Numbered from the stretch's first letter, positions 19,040-29,609 are shown. The stretch is 64,000 nt of DNA from Halovivax ruber XH-70 (GCF_000328525.1 NC_019964.1:2604001-2668000); one strand, 5' to 3'. The notes: generated by a model not told the origin, from the sequence alone. A program made the numbers and translations.

Positions 19040-19516
19040 TATTGTTATTCGTAGGTTTTGGTCGACGGGTGCGTCAATGAACAGGCCCCCTGTGTGCACT
19101 CGACGCATTCATCTGATGATAAAAACGACACAGACACGCACCGGACTCACCCGCTCCGTCGCCTCCTCGAACCCACACGGCTCGCGGGCTACGCTGTTAC
19201 GTGACCGACAATCAGCGGGTTTCGCTCCGTTCGACCTCGGCGTTCCCACTGCCAATCTAAATCAAAAAGCCGCTCCCTTCGGTCGTGCTCGCGGGTCACT
19301 CCGTTCCCCGTTCGCGTAACCGAGGTTCCCGCTCGCGATTCCGAGGCGGAGAGTAGAGCGAGGCGCCTCGTCACGCTCGCTCACGGGTCGTTCCTCCCCG
19401 TTCGCGTAACCGAGGTCTTCGCTACGCTCAGACCTCGCTCGCTCCGAACCGCACGACTCGCGGGTCACTCCGTTCCCCGCTCGCTGTTTCGGGATCCTTA
19501 CTACGTTCGGATCCCG
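19040..19516. repeat. Gene-free stretch with haloarchaeal hairpin repeats
   Basis: No credible gene lies between 18981 and 19519. The right half is made of repeated phrases such as CGGGTCACTCCGTTCCCCG (twice, the second with one change) and CCCGTTCGCGTAACCGAGGT (twice). It contains two perfect hairpins: CGAGGTCT/AGACCTCG (19411-19437, loop TCGCTACGCTC) and CGGGATCC/GGATCCCG (19490-19516, loop TTACTACGTTC). The second ends two bases before the etfA stop codon. A related block lies at about 62206-62300. Confidence 0.7.
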
Positions 19517-19518
19517 CC

Positions 19519-20475
19519 CTACTGGAACTCTTCGATCAACGCCGGCACGACGTCGAAGAGGTCGTCGTGAATCGCGTAGTCGGCGATGTCCATGATCGGG
19601 GCGTTGGGGTCGGTGTTGATCGCGACGATCGTGTCCGAGCCCTTCATGCCGGCGACGTGCTGGACGGCGCCGGAGATGCCGATGGCGATGTAGACATCGG
19701 GTGTGACGACCTTCCCGGACTGGCCGACCTGGCGGTTCGCGGGGAGCCAGCCGTTGTCGACGATCGGTCGCGACGACGAGAGCGTGGCGTCGAGTGCGTC
19801 GGCGAGGTCGCGAATCAGATCCAGGTTCTCCTCCTCTTCGATCCCGCGGCCGATCGAGACGAGCAGGTCGGCCTCGCTGATGTCGACGTCGCCGCCGGCG
19901 ACCTCCTCGAAGCCGGTGACCGTCGAGCCGACGGCGTCCTCGTCGATCTCGGCGTCGAAGGCCTCGATCGGGGCGTCGCCAGTGCCTTCGGCTTCGGGCC
20001 ACTCGCCTTCCCGGATCGTGGCGAGGGCAGTGCCGGCATCGAGTTCCGTCGTCGTCTCGACCTTGCCGCCGTACATCTCGCGCGTCGCGATCAACGAGTC
20101 GCCGTCGACGGCGAGGTCGACGACGTCGGTCACGATCGACAGGTCGAGGCGCCCGGCGACCGCCGGTGCGTAATCGAGTCCGTTGACGCTGTTGGGAACG
20201 AGGACGTACTGCGGGTCGATCGCGTCGACGAGTTGCTCGATCGCCTGGACGTAGACGTCGTGGTTGAACTCCTCGCCGTCTGAGACGGTGTGAACGACGT
20301 CGACGCCCTCGCGAGCGAGTTTCTCGCCGAATTCGTCGACCGCGCCACTGATGACGGCCAGGTGCAGGTCACCGTCCGTCTCGTCGGCGAGTTCGCGCCC
20401 CGCCGTCGCGAGTTCGTAGCTCACCGGTCGGAGTTCGCCGCGGCGGTGATCGGCGATCGCGAGGACGTCCGTCAT
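19519..20475 (-). CDS. etfA: Electron transfer flavoprotein subunit alpha
   Basis: 318 residues. The C-terminal FAD-binding domain carries the family signature: [20 protein letters not shown], then [20 protein letters not shown] and [17 protein letters not shown]. With EtfB it accepts electrons from acyl-CoA and other flavin dehydrogenases and passes them to a membrane quinone reductase. Its ATG overlaps the etfB stop (ATGA). A candidate membrane acceptor of the EMO/EtfD type is encoded at 57041-59257. The stop codon is followed at once by a strong hairpin (19490-19516). Confidence 0.93.
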   Translation of the reverse strand: MTDVLAIADHRRGELRPVSYELATAGRELADETDGDLHLAVISGAVDEFGEKLAREGVDVVHTVSDGEEFNHDVYVQAIEQLVDAIDPQYVLVPNSVNGLDYAPAVAGRLDLSIVTDVVDLAVDGDSLIATREMYGGKVETTTELDAGTALATIREGEWPEAEGTGDAPIEAFDAEIDEDAVGSTVTGFEEVAGGDVDISEADLLVSIGRGIEEEENLDLIRDLADALDATLSSSRPIVDNGWLPANRQVGQSGKVVTPDVYIAIGISGAVQHVAGMKGSDTIVAINTDPNAPIMDIADYAIHDDLFDVVPALIEEFQ

Positions 20476-21263
20476 GCCGTCACCCCCTTCTCGCGAAGCA
20501 TCTCAGCTAACTCGCCCGCGGTTTCCTCGGCACTTCCCTCCCAGACCGTCGCATCGCTCTCGGACTCCGGTTCGTACATATCCGTCAGTTCGAGGCTGCC
20601 CTCGACGACGCCCGCGTCGACGGCGATGTCGTCGAGCGTCTTCGCGTCGAGCGGCTTGCGCTGGGCCTGGCGGATGCCGCGCAGGCTCGCGTAGCGCGGT
20701 TCGTTGATCCCGGTCTGGATCGTCAGCACGGCCGGGAGGTCGACCTCGCTCAGCTCCTCGACGCCGCCCTCGAGTTCGCGTCGCACGGACGCGGTACCGT
20801 CCTCGAGGTCGTGATCGAGGTCGTTGACGACGGCCGACCACTGGAAGTCGAGCGATTCGGCGAGGGAGACGCCGGTCGCCATCCAGCTGTCGTCGCCCGT
20901 CTGGACGCCCGAGAGGATCAGATCGGGTTCCTCTTCGGCGACGACGGCCTTCAGGATCTCCGTCTTCGCGCGGACGTCGAGCAGGTCGACGCCCTCCAGG
21001 GACTCGTCCCAGACACGGATGGCCCGGTCGGCACCCTTCGCGAGCGCCTGTCGGATCGTCTGTTCGGCGTCTTCGGGGCCGATCGTGACGGTGACGACTT
21101 CGTCTGCCACGCCGCCCTCCTGCAGCTGGACGGCCTCCTCGATGGCGTAGTCGTCCCACTCGTTCAGATCGGCATTCAGGTACTGGTCGGCGATCTCGGT
21201 ACCGTCGATCTCGAACTCGTCGTCGACGGTTGCCACCTCCGCGACCGTTACGAGGATTTTCAT
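20472..21263 (-). CDS. etfB: Electron transfer flavoprotein subunit beta
   Basis: 263 residues, the AMP/FAD-binding partner of EtfA. Signatures seen are MKILVTVAEVATVDDEFEID, RQALAKGADRAIRVWDESL, DLILSGVQTGDDSWMATGVSLAESL and the C-terminal GIRQAQRKPLDAKTLDDI. Length is normal. A minus-strand TATA-like GCATTTACGG (21286-21295) sits ~27 nt before the start, so the etfBA message is probably leaderless. Confidence 0.93.
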   Translation of the reverse strand: MKILVTVAEVATVDDEFEIDGTEIADQYLNADLNEWDDYAIEEAVQLQEGGVADEVVTVTIGPEDAEQTIRQALAKGADRAIRVWDESLEGVDLLDVRAKTEILKAVVAEEEPDLILSGVQTGDDSWMATGVSLAESLDFQWSAVVNDLDHDLEDGTASVRRELEGGVEELSEVDLPAVLTIQTGINEPRYASLRGIRQAQRKPLDAKTLDDIAVDAGVVEGSLELTDMYEPESESDATVWEGSAEETAGELAEMLREKGVTA

Positions 21264-21442
21264 CGCCTCGAACTCCGACCGCAGGACCGTAAATGCTTTC
21301 GAAACCGGCTTCGTCGCGTCGGTAGTTGATCCGTCGAACCGCAGCCAGCTAGCCCACAGTCCAGCCGTCGTGACGGATTCGCCCCAGTCACACCCAGTGG
21401 GCGATACGCAAGCGGTTTAACGCTGCCGGCGCTACGGCGGGT

Positions 21443-21937
21443 ATGGCAGATTGTCCACTCGCCGACGACTGTCCGCAATTCTCGGAGCGGATCGCTGGCA
21501 TGGGGTGTCAGCACTACGGCGACAAGGGTGGCAAGGAGTGGTGTAACCACTACAACCAGCCGATCAGCGAACTCAAAACCCAGCCCGTCAAGAGCGGCGA
21601 GGAGGTCGTCGTCGACATCGTCGACATGCACGAGAGCGGCGCCGGCGTCGGCCGGACCGAGGACGGCTTCATCGTGATGGTCGACGGTGTCCTCCCGAAG
21701 GCCCGTTCACGCGTCGAGATCTCCCGCGTTCACAGCAACCACGCCCGGGCAGAAGAGATCGAACGCCTGCCGCTCGACCCCGACGAAGACGAGAGCGACG
21801 ACGAATCCGACGCCGACGCAGACGATGACGAGGAGGGAGATGCAGACGCAGACGCAGACGCGGACGACCACGAACGCGAGGACTCCGGCCCCGATCGCCC
21901 GCAGCTTGGCAGCCGCGAGAACTTCTGGGGCTCCTGA
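21443..21937 (+). CDS. TRAM-domain protein with N-terminal cysteine cluster and acidic tail
   Basis: 164 residues. The N-terminal ~40 residues hold Cys/His pairs (CPLADDCPQF, GCQHYGDKGG, WCNHY) that look like a small metal site. A TRAM RNA-binding domain (~48-105, SGEEVVVDIVDMHESGAGVG) follows, then an acidic Asp/Glu/Ala tail with DADADAD repeats. TRAM proteins in archaea are proposed RNA chaperones or modifiers. The tail is encoded by a short GCAGAC repeat. A TTTAAC box at ~21416-21421 suits a leaderless start. Confidence 0.8.
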   Translation: MADCPLADDCPQFSERIAGMGCQHYGDKGGKEWCNHYNQPISELKTQPVKSGEEVVVDIVDMHESGAGVGRTEDGFIVMVDGVLPKARSRVEISRVHSNHARAEEIERLPLDPDEDESDDESDADADDDEEGDADADADADDHEREDSGPDRPQLGSRENFWGS

Positions 21938-22065
21938 GGACTCGCCGCGGCGACACCCCGTCCGCGAGTGGTGACACACCTGCCAATCCGTTCCCCGAAA
22001 CCGGTGCAGCCGGCGACCCCACCTGCCCCGCGACGTTTTTCCCCACGGACCGCAAACGCCGAGCC

Positions 22066-22686
22066 ATGCGAGCCCCGCTCCGGGCCGGCATCGCCGTCTA
22101 CAACGACGGTCACTACCACGCAGCCCACGACGCGTGGGAAGCGCACTGGCTCGATCTCGAGACCGGAACCGACGACGAGCGGTTGCTCCACGGGTTGATC
22201 CAGTTCACCGCGGCGGTTCACCACGCCCACCGCGGGAACTGGGAGGGTGCCGTCGGCCTGGCCGGGAGTGCCCGCGAGTACCTTGCCGAACTGAACGCGG
22301 CCTATCGAGCGTGCAACGTGGGTGCCGCGCGACGGTTCCTGGCCGACCTCGCTGCCGACCCCGAACTGGTCGAGCGACGGGCACCGCTCGCGCTCTCCCA
22401 CGAAGGCGAGATCCTCACGCTCGCCGACTGCGCGCCCGCGGAGACGGCCGTCGCCGCCCACGTCCTCGCCGAGGAGTGGGGCTACGACGAGGAACCCATC
22501 GAGCGAACCGGGGAGTTCCTGCGAACCGATATCGATCGCGGACGGGCTGAAACGCCGTTCCAGGCGTTACTCAAGGATTTCGTCGCCGGCGACGGCGCCA
22601 ATCGGGCGATCATCTACCAGCGACTCGAACAACACGTCGACCGTCGGCGATCGGAAGTCGAGGACGTGGCTGGACTCTTCGAGTGA
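22066..22686 (+). CDS. DUF309 family protein
   Basis: 206 residues. The N-terminal ~75 residues match the DUF309 pattern: AVYNDGHYHAAHDAWEAHWL followed by LLHGLIQFTAAVHHAHRGNW, with conserved His, Glu and Trp residues on two helices. The C-terminal ~110 residues are an acidic extension without recognised motifs. DUF309 proteins occur in bacteria, archaea and plastids; no function is established that I know of. Stand-alone gene. Confidence 0.75.
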   Translation: MRAPLRAGIAVYNDGHYHAAHDAWEAHWLDLETGTDDERLLHGLIQFTAAVHHAHRGNWEGAVGLAGSAREYLAELNAAYRACNVGAARRFLADLAADPELVERRAPLALSHEGEILTLADCAPAETAVAAHVLAEEWGYDEEPIERTGEFLRTDIDRGRAETPFQALLKDFVAGDGANRAIIYQRLEQHVDRRRSEVEDVAGLFE

Positions 22687-22865
22687 GTCGCCGGGCGAAA
22701 CGTGTCCGTCCACGTCAGTTCATGGCAGCCTCGACTGGGTTCGACGAACGGGCGCTGTTCGGTTCCGGTAGTCGATCTCGGCCCGATCGAGGAAGCAGCC
22801 CACCGATCTGTCTGACTAGCGTACATTCTTAACACATTTACCACTCGGTCGGAGAGCATAGTGAG

Positions 22866-23114
22866 ATGACAGACCAGTCCTCCATTCCTGACTCACTCCC
22901 GGTCCAGGCGTACATCGAAGACGGCGCACGCCTCGCCGCCATCCTGCTCGTCTGGGGTATCATCAGCGCGTTCTTCACGTATGGCTTGACCGAACTCGGC
23001 ATCTTCGAACAGCTTTGGTTCCAGCTCGGCGAACTGTTCGCGCTCGTCGGCGTGTTGAACGCGACGCTCTACCTCGGCTATCGCGTCGTCGACTACTGGC
23101 GTGCGACCGCCTGA
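22866..23114 (+). CDS. Small membrane protein, unknown
   Basis: 82 residues with two hydrophobic helices (~23-42 AILLVWGIISAFFTYGL and ~55-75 LFALVGVLNATLYLGYRVV). The N-terminus is polar and acidic, the C-terminus ends WRATA. A TTAACACATTTAC stretch at about 22829-22841 could be its promoter. Not recognised. Convergent with the dehydrogenase gene that ends 4 nt downstream. Confidence 0.55.
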   Translation: MTDQSSIPDSLPVQAYIEDGARLAAILLVWGIISAFFTYGLTELGIFEQLWFQLGELFALVGVLNATLYLGYRVVDYWRATA

Positions 23115-23117
23115 CGA

Positions 23118-23879
23118 TTACACGACTCGTTCGTCGCCGTTCCACTCCGCGGAGTTGTCCTGTGGCTCGTAGCCGAGCACCTCGCGAGCGCGCTCGATGG
23201 AGTAGTACTTCCGGTCGTTGTCGGAGATGCCGTAGACGATCTCGTAGCCGTAGTCGGCCTCGATACAGCGCTGAAAGAGGTGCGCACAGTCACGATAGGA
23301 GAGCCACATCGCCTGGCCGCGCTCGTAGTCGATCGGCGGGTGGCCCTTCGTGAGGTTGCCGATACGGACGCACGCGACCGATAGGTCGTGCTCGTCGTGG
23401 TAGTAACGCCCGAGGAGTTCGCCGGCAGCCTTCGAGACGCCGTAGAGGTTGCCGGGGCGCGGGAGTTCCGTCCCGTCGAGGCGGAATTCATCGTCCTCAC
23501 GATACATCCTCGGCGTGCGCTCGTCGGTCTCGTAGTGGCCGACGGCGTGATTCGAGGAGGCGAACGCGACCGTGTCGACGCCCGCCTCGACGGCGGCCTC
23601 GTAGACCACACGAGTACCGTCGATGTTGTTCGGGAGGACCGACGACCACGGGGCCTCCTTACGCGGGTCGCCCGCGAGGTGGATCACGGCGTCGATTCCC
23701 ACCATCGCCTCGCGGACGGCGTCCTCGTCGGTGATGTCGGCGACGACGAACTCGCCCGGCAGCTCCTCGGTCGGTGGATCCCGATCGAGAAGTCGCCATT
23801 CGTACTCGTCGGCGAGGTCGCTCAGGACCGCCGAACCCACGCGACCCGCCGCCCCGGTCAAGAGGACCGACTGTGCCAT
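23118..23879 (-). CDS. azf: NAD-dependent SDR dehydrogenase, Azf-like (glucose-6-phosphate dehydrogenase)
   Basis: 253 residues from MAQSVLLTGAAGRVG. The Rossmann glycine motif is GAAGRVG and Asp follows strand 2 (LLDRD), favouring NAD+. The catalytic YGVSK motif is preceded by ASSNHAVG, and HPPIDYERGQAMWLSYRDCA is a distinctive block. From memory this resembles the haloarchaeal archaeal zwischenferment (Azf), the NAD+ glucose-6-phosphate dehydrogenase of the oxidative pentose phosphate pathway in Haloferax. A UDP-sugar epimerase is the alternative, but the short C-terminal half argues against it. The open frame upstream of 23879 is ignored as it is unlike coding sequence. Confidence 0.65.
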   Translation of the reverse strand: MAQSVLLTGAAGRVGSAVLSDLADEYEWRLLDRDPPTEELPGEFVVADITDEDAVREAMVGIDAVIHLAGDPRKEAPWSSVLPNNIDGTRVVYEAAVEAGVDTVAFASSNHAVGHYETDERTPRMYREDDEFRLDGTELPRPGNLYGVSKAAGELLGRYYHDEHDLSVACVRIGNLTKGHPPIDYERGQAMWLSYRDCAHLFQRCIEADYGYEIVYGISDNDRKYYSIERAREVLGYEPQDNSAEWNGDERVV

Positions 23880-24031
23880 TCGTTCGACCGATAGGCCCAC
23901 CCAGATACGTAGCTTGCGGTCTGGGACGACGATGGGAGCGCCAGTGAACAGCCGTAACGCGAGCCCTGGACGCCCGTCGAGATGTCCAGCGACCGGAACG
24001 GCCAATGGGCTCGGGGACTGATCGACAAACC

Positions 24032-24448
24032 ATGAATCAGACGTCACCGTCGGGTGAGAAGCCTGACGCGACCGAGCCGACCACGGGCGAGGTCGCCTGC
24101 TTCGAGACCGGGATCAAGTTCGGATCGCTGTACCACCAGTTCGCCGGGTCGCCGGTCTCGCCCGCGAGCGTCGACAGCATCGCCCGCGCGATGGAAGACG
24201 CCATCGAGAACCAGCCTCACTGTGAGTCGGTGACCGTCGCGGTCGACACCGACGCACTACAGGCCGAACTCGACGAATCGAGCGCCGACTACACCGAGTT
24301 GACCGGCCGCTTCCTCGACGTCGAGATCGTCGTCGGCTACGAGGGCCACACCGTCACCGCCCAGATGGCGATGGAAGACGGCTACCCGCTGATGCGCGTG
24401 GTCGACGTCTCGAGCGAGGAGGGCCGAGACACGGACCACGGCAGGTGA
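24032..24448 (+). CDS. mptD: Archaeal dihydroneopterin aldolase (MptD family)
   Basis: 138 residues. After a polar N-terminal tail of ~24 residues comes the MptD core: EVACFETGIKFGSLYHQFAG, ARAMEDAIENQPHCESVTV, and GRFLDVEIVVGYEGHTVTAQM. In archaea this enzyme cleaves dihydroneopterin to 6-hydroxymethyl-dihydropterin, a step toward pterin/folate cofactors. The ATG at 24032 is preferred over a start nine codons upstream. It is divergent from the Azf-like gene. Confidence 0.75.
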   Translation: MNQTSPSGEKPDATEPTTGEVACFETGIKFGSLYHQFAGSPVSPASVDSIARAMEDAIENQPHCESVTVAVDTDALQAELDESSADYTELTGRFLDVEIVVGYEGHTVTAQMAMEDGYPLMRVVDVSSEEGRDTDHGR

Positions 24449-24596
24449 CTGCGTCTCGACAGCTTCGAACCAGGGGCGGCAACTTCGACCACCACGCATT
24501 GGACGGAGTTACCGACGAGAGAGCCCACCTCACGCCCCAGTTTTCACTTTCACTTTCGGGCGATCGTTTAACCCCAGCCAGGTCGTACATTCAGGT

Positions 24597-25001
24597 ATGA
24601 GTCAGGCCTCACTCACCGACGACGACCTGTTCGGCGAGGCGGCGAACGAGATGCGCGAGGACGTCGAATCCTCGCTCGCCGACGCCCGCGACGCCCTGCC
24701 GGACGCCGAATCGATCTGGGAGACCGACGCCGACAACGTCCTCGGCGCCCTGAACGGGTTGAAGTCCGCACTCGAGACGGGCGACGCCGAGGAGCACCTG
24801 CGTGACGCCAAGAAGTGGTACACGATGGGCGAGCGCGCCGACGCGTTCGACGACGCCGAGGACCTCGCCGACGAGATCGAGACGCTCGAATCGACGATCG
24901 GCGATATCGAACAGGCCGGCGACCAGGTCGGCGACCTCACACAGACGATCCCGGGACTGCGAAGTACCCTCCAATCCGCCGACGACGAAGACGAGGAGTG
25001 A
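24597..25001 (+). CDS. DUF5790-like conserved haloarchaeal protein
   Basis: 134 residues, strongly acidic and mostly helical, with probable coiled coils (EMREDVESSLADARDALPDAE; DLADEIETLESTIGDIEQAG). The middle has a conserved-looking KKWYTMGERADAF. A GTTTAACC box ~30 nt upstream fits a leaderless mRNA. The family name is recalled from haloarchaeal annotation; no function is known. Confidence 0.6.
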   Translation: MSQASLTDDDLFGEAANEMREDVESSLADARDALPDAESIWETDADNVLGALNGLKSALETGDAEEHLRDAKKWYTMGERADAFDDAEDLADEIETLESTIGDIEQAGDQVGDLTQTIPGLRSTLQSADDEDEE

Positions 25002-25023
25002 GTTCCGACGGGAGGCCCAGCCA

Positions 25024-25764
25024 CTAGTGTGTCGGTGAGGGGGTATCGAATTCGCGGGTGTCGACGGCAGTAAGGAGGCGGGCGAGCGACTCGGCTGCCA
25101 GTTCTCGCAGTTCCTCGCCACGGTCGGCGTCGCCGTCGGTCGGATCGCCGACGACGCCGTTCTCGGTAAACTCGGCCGAATCGTGGGCCAGGTTCGTGTG
25201 ACTTACCCACTCGCCCCAGCCGTCCGCAGCACCGTCACGGGCCGACGCCACCCTGTCCTCGCGGACGAGGTCGGGTTCGATCGCCCTGAGGAGCGACGTT
25301 TCGAGCGGGCCCGCGTGGCCCATCTCGGCCGAATGCTCGCCGACGGCCTCGAACCAGGTGAACGCGACGGCGTAGGCGTCGTCGTGACGGCTGATCTCGG
25401 CGGTGACTTCGTTTAGGGCGTCGACGTTTCCGCCGTGCCCGTTGACCACGACGACGCGATCGAACCCGTGGTGGGCGAGGCTCCGGACGCAGTCGCGGAC
25501 GGCGTCGCGGAACGTATCGGGTTCGAGCCAGAGTGTCCCGGCGAAGTGACGATGCTCTTCGGCGATCCCGACGGGGAGCGCCGGGGCGACCGCGACCTCG
25601 CCGTCGAACGCCTCGACGCCGGCCTCGGCGACAGCGGCCGCCGCCAGCGTGTCCGTCCCGAGCGGGGCGTGGGGCCCGTGCTGTTCCGTGCTGCCGACGG
25701 GGAGGACGGCCAGGTCGGTGTCCAGATCGGCCGCCTCCGGCCACGTGGCACGTTCGAGGTCCAT
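25024..25764 (-). CDS. Creatininase-family amidohydrolase, possibly FAPy deformylase ArfB
   Basis: 246 residues from MDLERATWPEA. Metal-binding and catalytic motifs of the creatininase fold are present: LPVGSTEQHGPHAPLGTDT (Glu, His, Asp ligands), VVNGHGGN and MGHAGPLETS. In archaea one member, ArfB, removes formate from the 2-amino-5-formylamino intermediate of riboflavin and F420 synthesis; this assignment is plausible but not proven by sequence. The nearby mptD also works downstream of a GTP cyclohydrolase. The frame extends 32 codons upstream, but that part is not acidic and is omitted. Confidence 0.7.
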   Translation of the reverse strand: MDLERATWPEAADLDTDLAVLPVGSTEQHGPHAPLGTDTLAAAAVAEAGVEAFDGEVAVAPALPVGIAEEHRHFAGTLWLEPDTFRDAVRDCVRSLAHHGFDRVVVVNGHGGNVDALNEVTAEISRHDDAYAVAFTWFEAVGEHSAEMGHAGPLETSLLRAIEPDLVREDRVASARDGAADGWGEWVSHTNLAHDSAEFTENGVVGDPTDGDADRGEELRELAAESLARLLTAVDTREFDTPSPTH

Positions 25765-25910
25765 GTCCGCTCTCACGGATGGTCGGGTCTTGTAAGCACC
25801 GTCTCTGCCCGCGTCCCAGGCAGCGGGGCAACCTCGTGTAGAGTGACCTCGGCGATGCACACGCGCTGGCAGGGCGAAGGGGTTTCCGGCGGTCTCCCAA
25901 CGGACCGGGT

Positions 25911-26255
25911 ATGAGTGACGAAAATCGCGAACAGGGTGTCGAACTCGGCGAGCTCGGGACGAAACTCGAGGAACACGATTATCCCGCGAGCCAGGACGAA
26001 CTGCTGGAGGCTTACGGTGAGGAAGAAGTGAAGATGGACGAGGAGACGACGACGTTCCAGGAACTGCTCGAACCGTTCAACGAGGATGGCTACGAATCGG
26101 CGGCCGAGGTCGAACAGGCGATCGTGACGATGGTCGGCGACGAGGCGATCGGACGCAAGAACTACAGCGACCGGACGCCGCCTGCGCCGGGCGAAGATCG
26201 TCAGGACGAGGGCGCGCCGGGGCAGGACGGCCAGCGAGAACAGGAGTCGTTCTAA
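25911..26255 (+). CDS. DUF5789-like conserved haloarchaeal protein
   Basis: 114 residues, very acidic. A conserved block of ~75 residues (LGTKLEEHDYPASQDELLEA and FQELLEPFNEDGYESAAEVE, ending EAIGRKNYSDR) is followed by a Gln/Pro/Gly-rich disordered tail. The family name is from memory and the function is unknown. Convergent with the YIP1 gene, whose stop begins one base after this stop. Confidence 0.6.
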   Translation: MSDENREQGVELGELGTKLEEHDYPASQDELLEAYGEEEVKMDEETTTFQELLEPFNEDGYESAAEVEQAIVTMVGDEAIGRKNYSDRTPPAPGEDRQDEGAPGQDGQREQESF

Positions 26256-26879
26256 TCACCCGACGAGTGTGAGGAAGATCGATCCGACACCGACGATGAC
26301 GGCAGGGACCATCGCCGTGTCCAGCGACACGTCGTGTGTTTCTGAGACGCCGTAAGAGAGGATGTAGACGCTCCAGGCGGTGGTAACGAGCAGACACGCA
26401 ATGGGGACCAGCTCTGTCGATGCCTGGGTAGCGAGTTCGTTTGCCCGGTTCGAAAGGCGGGCGGGATCGGACCCGTCCAGGTCGAGAGCGCTTATTCTGT
26501 TCCAGCTGTAGACTACCTGCGGAACGAGAAAAAGGAGTTCAGGAGCGTAGGCCCAGCCTGCCACGCCGAGTGCATCGCCAAAACTGCCGCCGTTCGACGA
26601 ACTGCCGCTCCCGAAGTGCATGATAGCTGCGACGACGAGCCAGGCGATGAGAAACCCGATAGCCACGAAGAAGAGGAGCGATGGAACGAGCGAATTGAGC
26701 ACGCGTTCTTGTTCGGGAGAAAGCCCACTGATCTGATCGAACACGTGTTGAATGACGACGAACGCGACGACGAGACTGGCGAACGCGTACACGAGGAACA
26801 CGGAGACACCAGTGCCAAACGGTTGGGAGTTGGCCGAGAAGTACGCTTTCGGATTACGAAGGGGAGTACGTGGAGCCAT
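26256..26879 (-). CDS. YIP1-family membrane protein
   Basis: 207 residues with five hydrophobic segments (GVSVFLVYAFASLVVAFVVI; LVPSLLFFVAIGFLIAWLVV; GVAGWAYAPELLFLVPQVVY; LVPIACLLVTTAWSVYILSY; VPAVIVGVGSIFLTLVG). The stretch SFGDALGVAGWAYAPEL is typical of archaeal Yip1-domain proteins. It is less GC-rich than its neighbours. A TATA-like AAATATTC lies ~25 nt upstream on the minus strand. Role unknown, perhaps membrane organisation. Confidence 0.65.
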   Translation of the reverse strand: MAPRTPLRNPKAYFSANSQPFGTGVSVFLVYAFASLVVAFVVIQHVFDQISGLSPEQERVLNSLVPSLLFFVAIGFLIAWLVVAAIMHFGSGSSSNGGSFGDALGVAGWAYAPELLFLVPQVVYSWNRISALDLDGSDPARLSNRANELATQASTELVPIACLLVTTAWSVYILSYGVSETHDVSLDTAMVPAVIVGVGSIFLTLVG

Positions 26880-27094
26880 AGGCCACCTGATTTTTCAATG
26901 AATATTTGCATTTTGTAATTCGTCCATATTTTAAGAAGATCAACGGATCTGGGTCGGTCGAAAAGCGAGAGAAGCCACTATCAGCCGAACCGGCAACTGG
27001 ACGTAACACTCCGGAGAGCCGTGTAGCAGGAAGCAAAATCGGTTCGAACGGCAGTACCGCGACAGATCAGCCGAACCGAGGGAGCGCGTAGCGA

Positions 27095-29035
<1,941 letters not shown>

Positions 29036-29060
29036 TACACCGCCGTGCGAGAGCACGCCC

Positions 29061-29070
29061 AATAAATATT
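29061..29070 (-). promoter_or_regulatory. TATA box of the ABC exporter gene
   Basis: Minus-strand AATATTTATT is AT-rich in a GC-rich context and lies about 30 nt before the ATG at 29035. Confidence 0.5.
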
Positions 29071-29259
29071 CCCTTCGAATCGAAATACTCCGGTATCGGC
29101 CGGCCCACTCTCGACAGATCGTCGGACCGACGCTCGCACACGACGGACGCAAACGCGCCGACAGCCGGCGACGGAACGCCGCTGCTGGCCTGCAACTGTC
29201 CCGTTCCACCTGGCACAGAAGGTAACAGTTATTCGAACGCGTCACCACCGGTTGATTAC

Positions 29260-29333
29260 GGGCTCGTGGTCTAGCTGGTTATGACGTGGCCTTTACAAGG
29301 CCGAGGTCGGTGGTTCGAATCCGCCCGAGCCCA
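29260..29333 (+). tRNA. tRNA-Val, anticodon UAC
   Basis: 74 nt, folds as a cloverleaf: acceptor GGGCTCG/CGAGCCC with discriminator A, anticodon stem TGGCC/GGCCG around loop TTTACAA (anticodon TAC), T-stem GGTGG/CCGCC with loop TTCGAAT. No intron, CCA not encoded. Its 3' end is followed after 5 nt by a perfect 8-bp hairpin, and two partial copies of its 3' end lie downstream. Confidence 0.95.
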
Positions 29334-29338
29334 CTCCT

Positions 29339-29367
29339 GCCGGCGCGAACAATTGGTGAGCGCCGGC
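29339..29367 (+). repeat. Hairpin 5 nt after tRNA-Val
   Basis: Perfect stem GCCGGCGC/GCGCCGGC with loop GAACAATTGGTGA. The same design follows tRNA-Phe and tRNA-Pro (loops GAGCAACACCGCGA and GAGCAAACTCGCGA). Confidence 0.75.
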
Positions 29368-29380
29368 TGCGTGACGTGAG

Positions 29381-29557
29381 GACGGATTCGAATAAGACGC
29401 CACCGAGCGTAGCGAGGTGACGGCGTGGTTCGAATCCGCCCGAGCCCATAATTCTGCCGCGAGCAATCCGCAAGCGGCAGAACTCTGATTCGAGGGCGAT
29501 TCGAATGAGACGGCACCGAGCGGAGCGAGGTGACGGCGTCGTTCGAATCCGCCCGAG
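29381..29557 (+). repeat. Two tandem units carrying copies of the tRNA-Val 3' end
   Basis: Unit one ends with an exact copy (29426-29448) of the last 23 nt of tRNA-Val. A second hairpin (29452-29482; stem TTCTGCCGC/GCGGCAGAA, loop GAGCAATCCGCAA) follows 3 nt later, and unit two ends with 17 matching nt (29541-29557). Both units share a body containing CACCGAGCG(T/G)AGCGAGGTG. No gene is present between the tRNA and leuA. Confidence 0.8.
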
Positions 29558-29609
29558 TTCGTGCTGCGTACGTCGCGTTCGACGGCAAAGGTTGGGCCGA
29601 CCCCCTAGG

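Noticed and set aside
19262-20002. 246-codon Arg-rich minus-strand frame overlapping etfA
   Set aside because: It is the +1 shadow of etfA plus the repeat block and carries no motif.
21838-21880. GCAGAC microsatellite
   Set aside because: It lies in frame inside the acidic tail of the TRAM protein and simply encodes Asp-Ala repeats.
23880-24047. N-terminal extension of the Azf-like gene
   Set aside because: The Rossmann motif begins six residues after the ATG at 23879, as usual for the family; the extension lacks acidic bias and overlaps the mptD start region.
29381-29557. Regular repeats near tRNA-Val as a CRISPR array
   Set aside because: Only two units, each containing tRNA 3' sequence and hairpins, no constant-length spacers and no cas genes.
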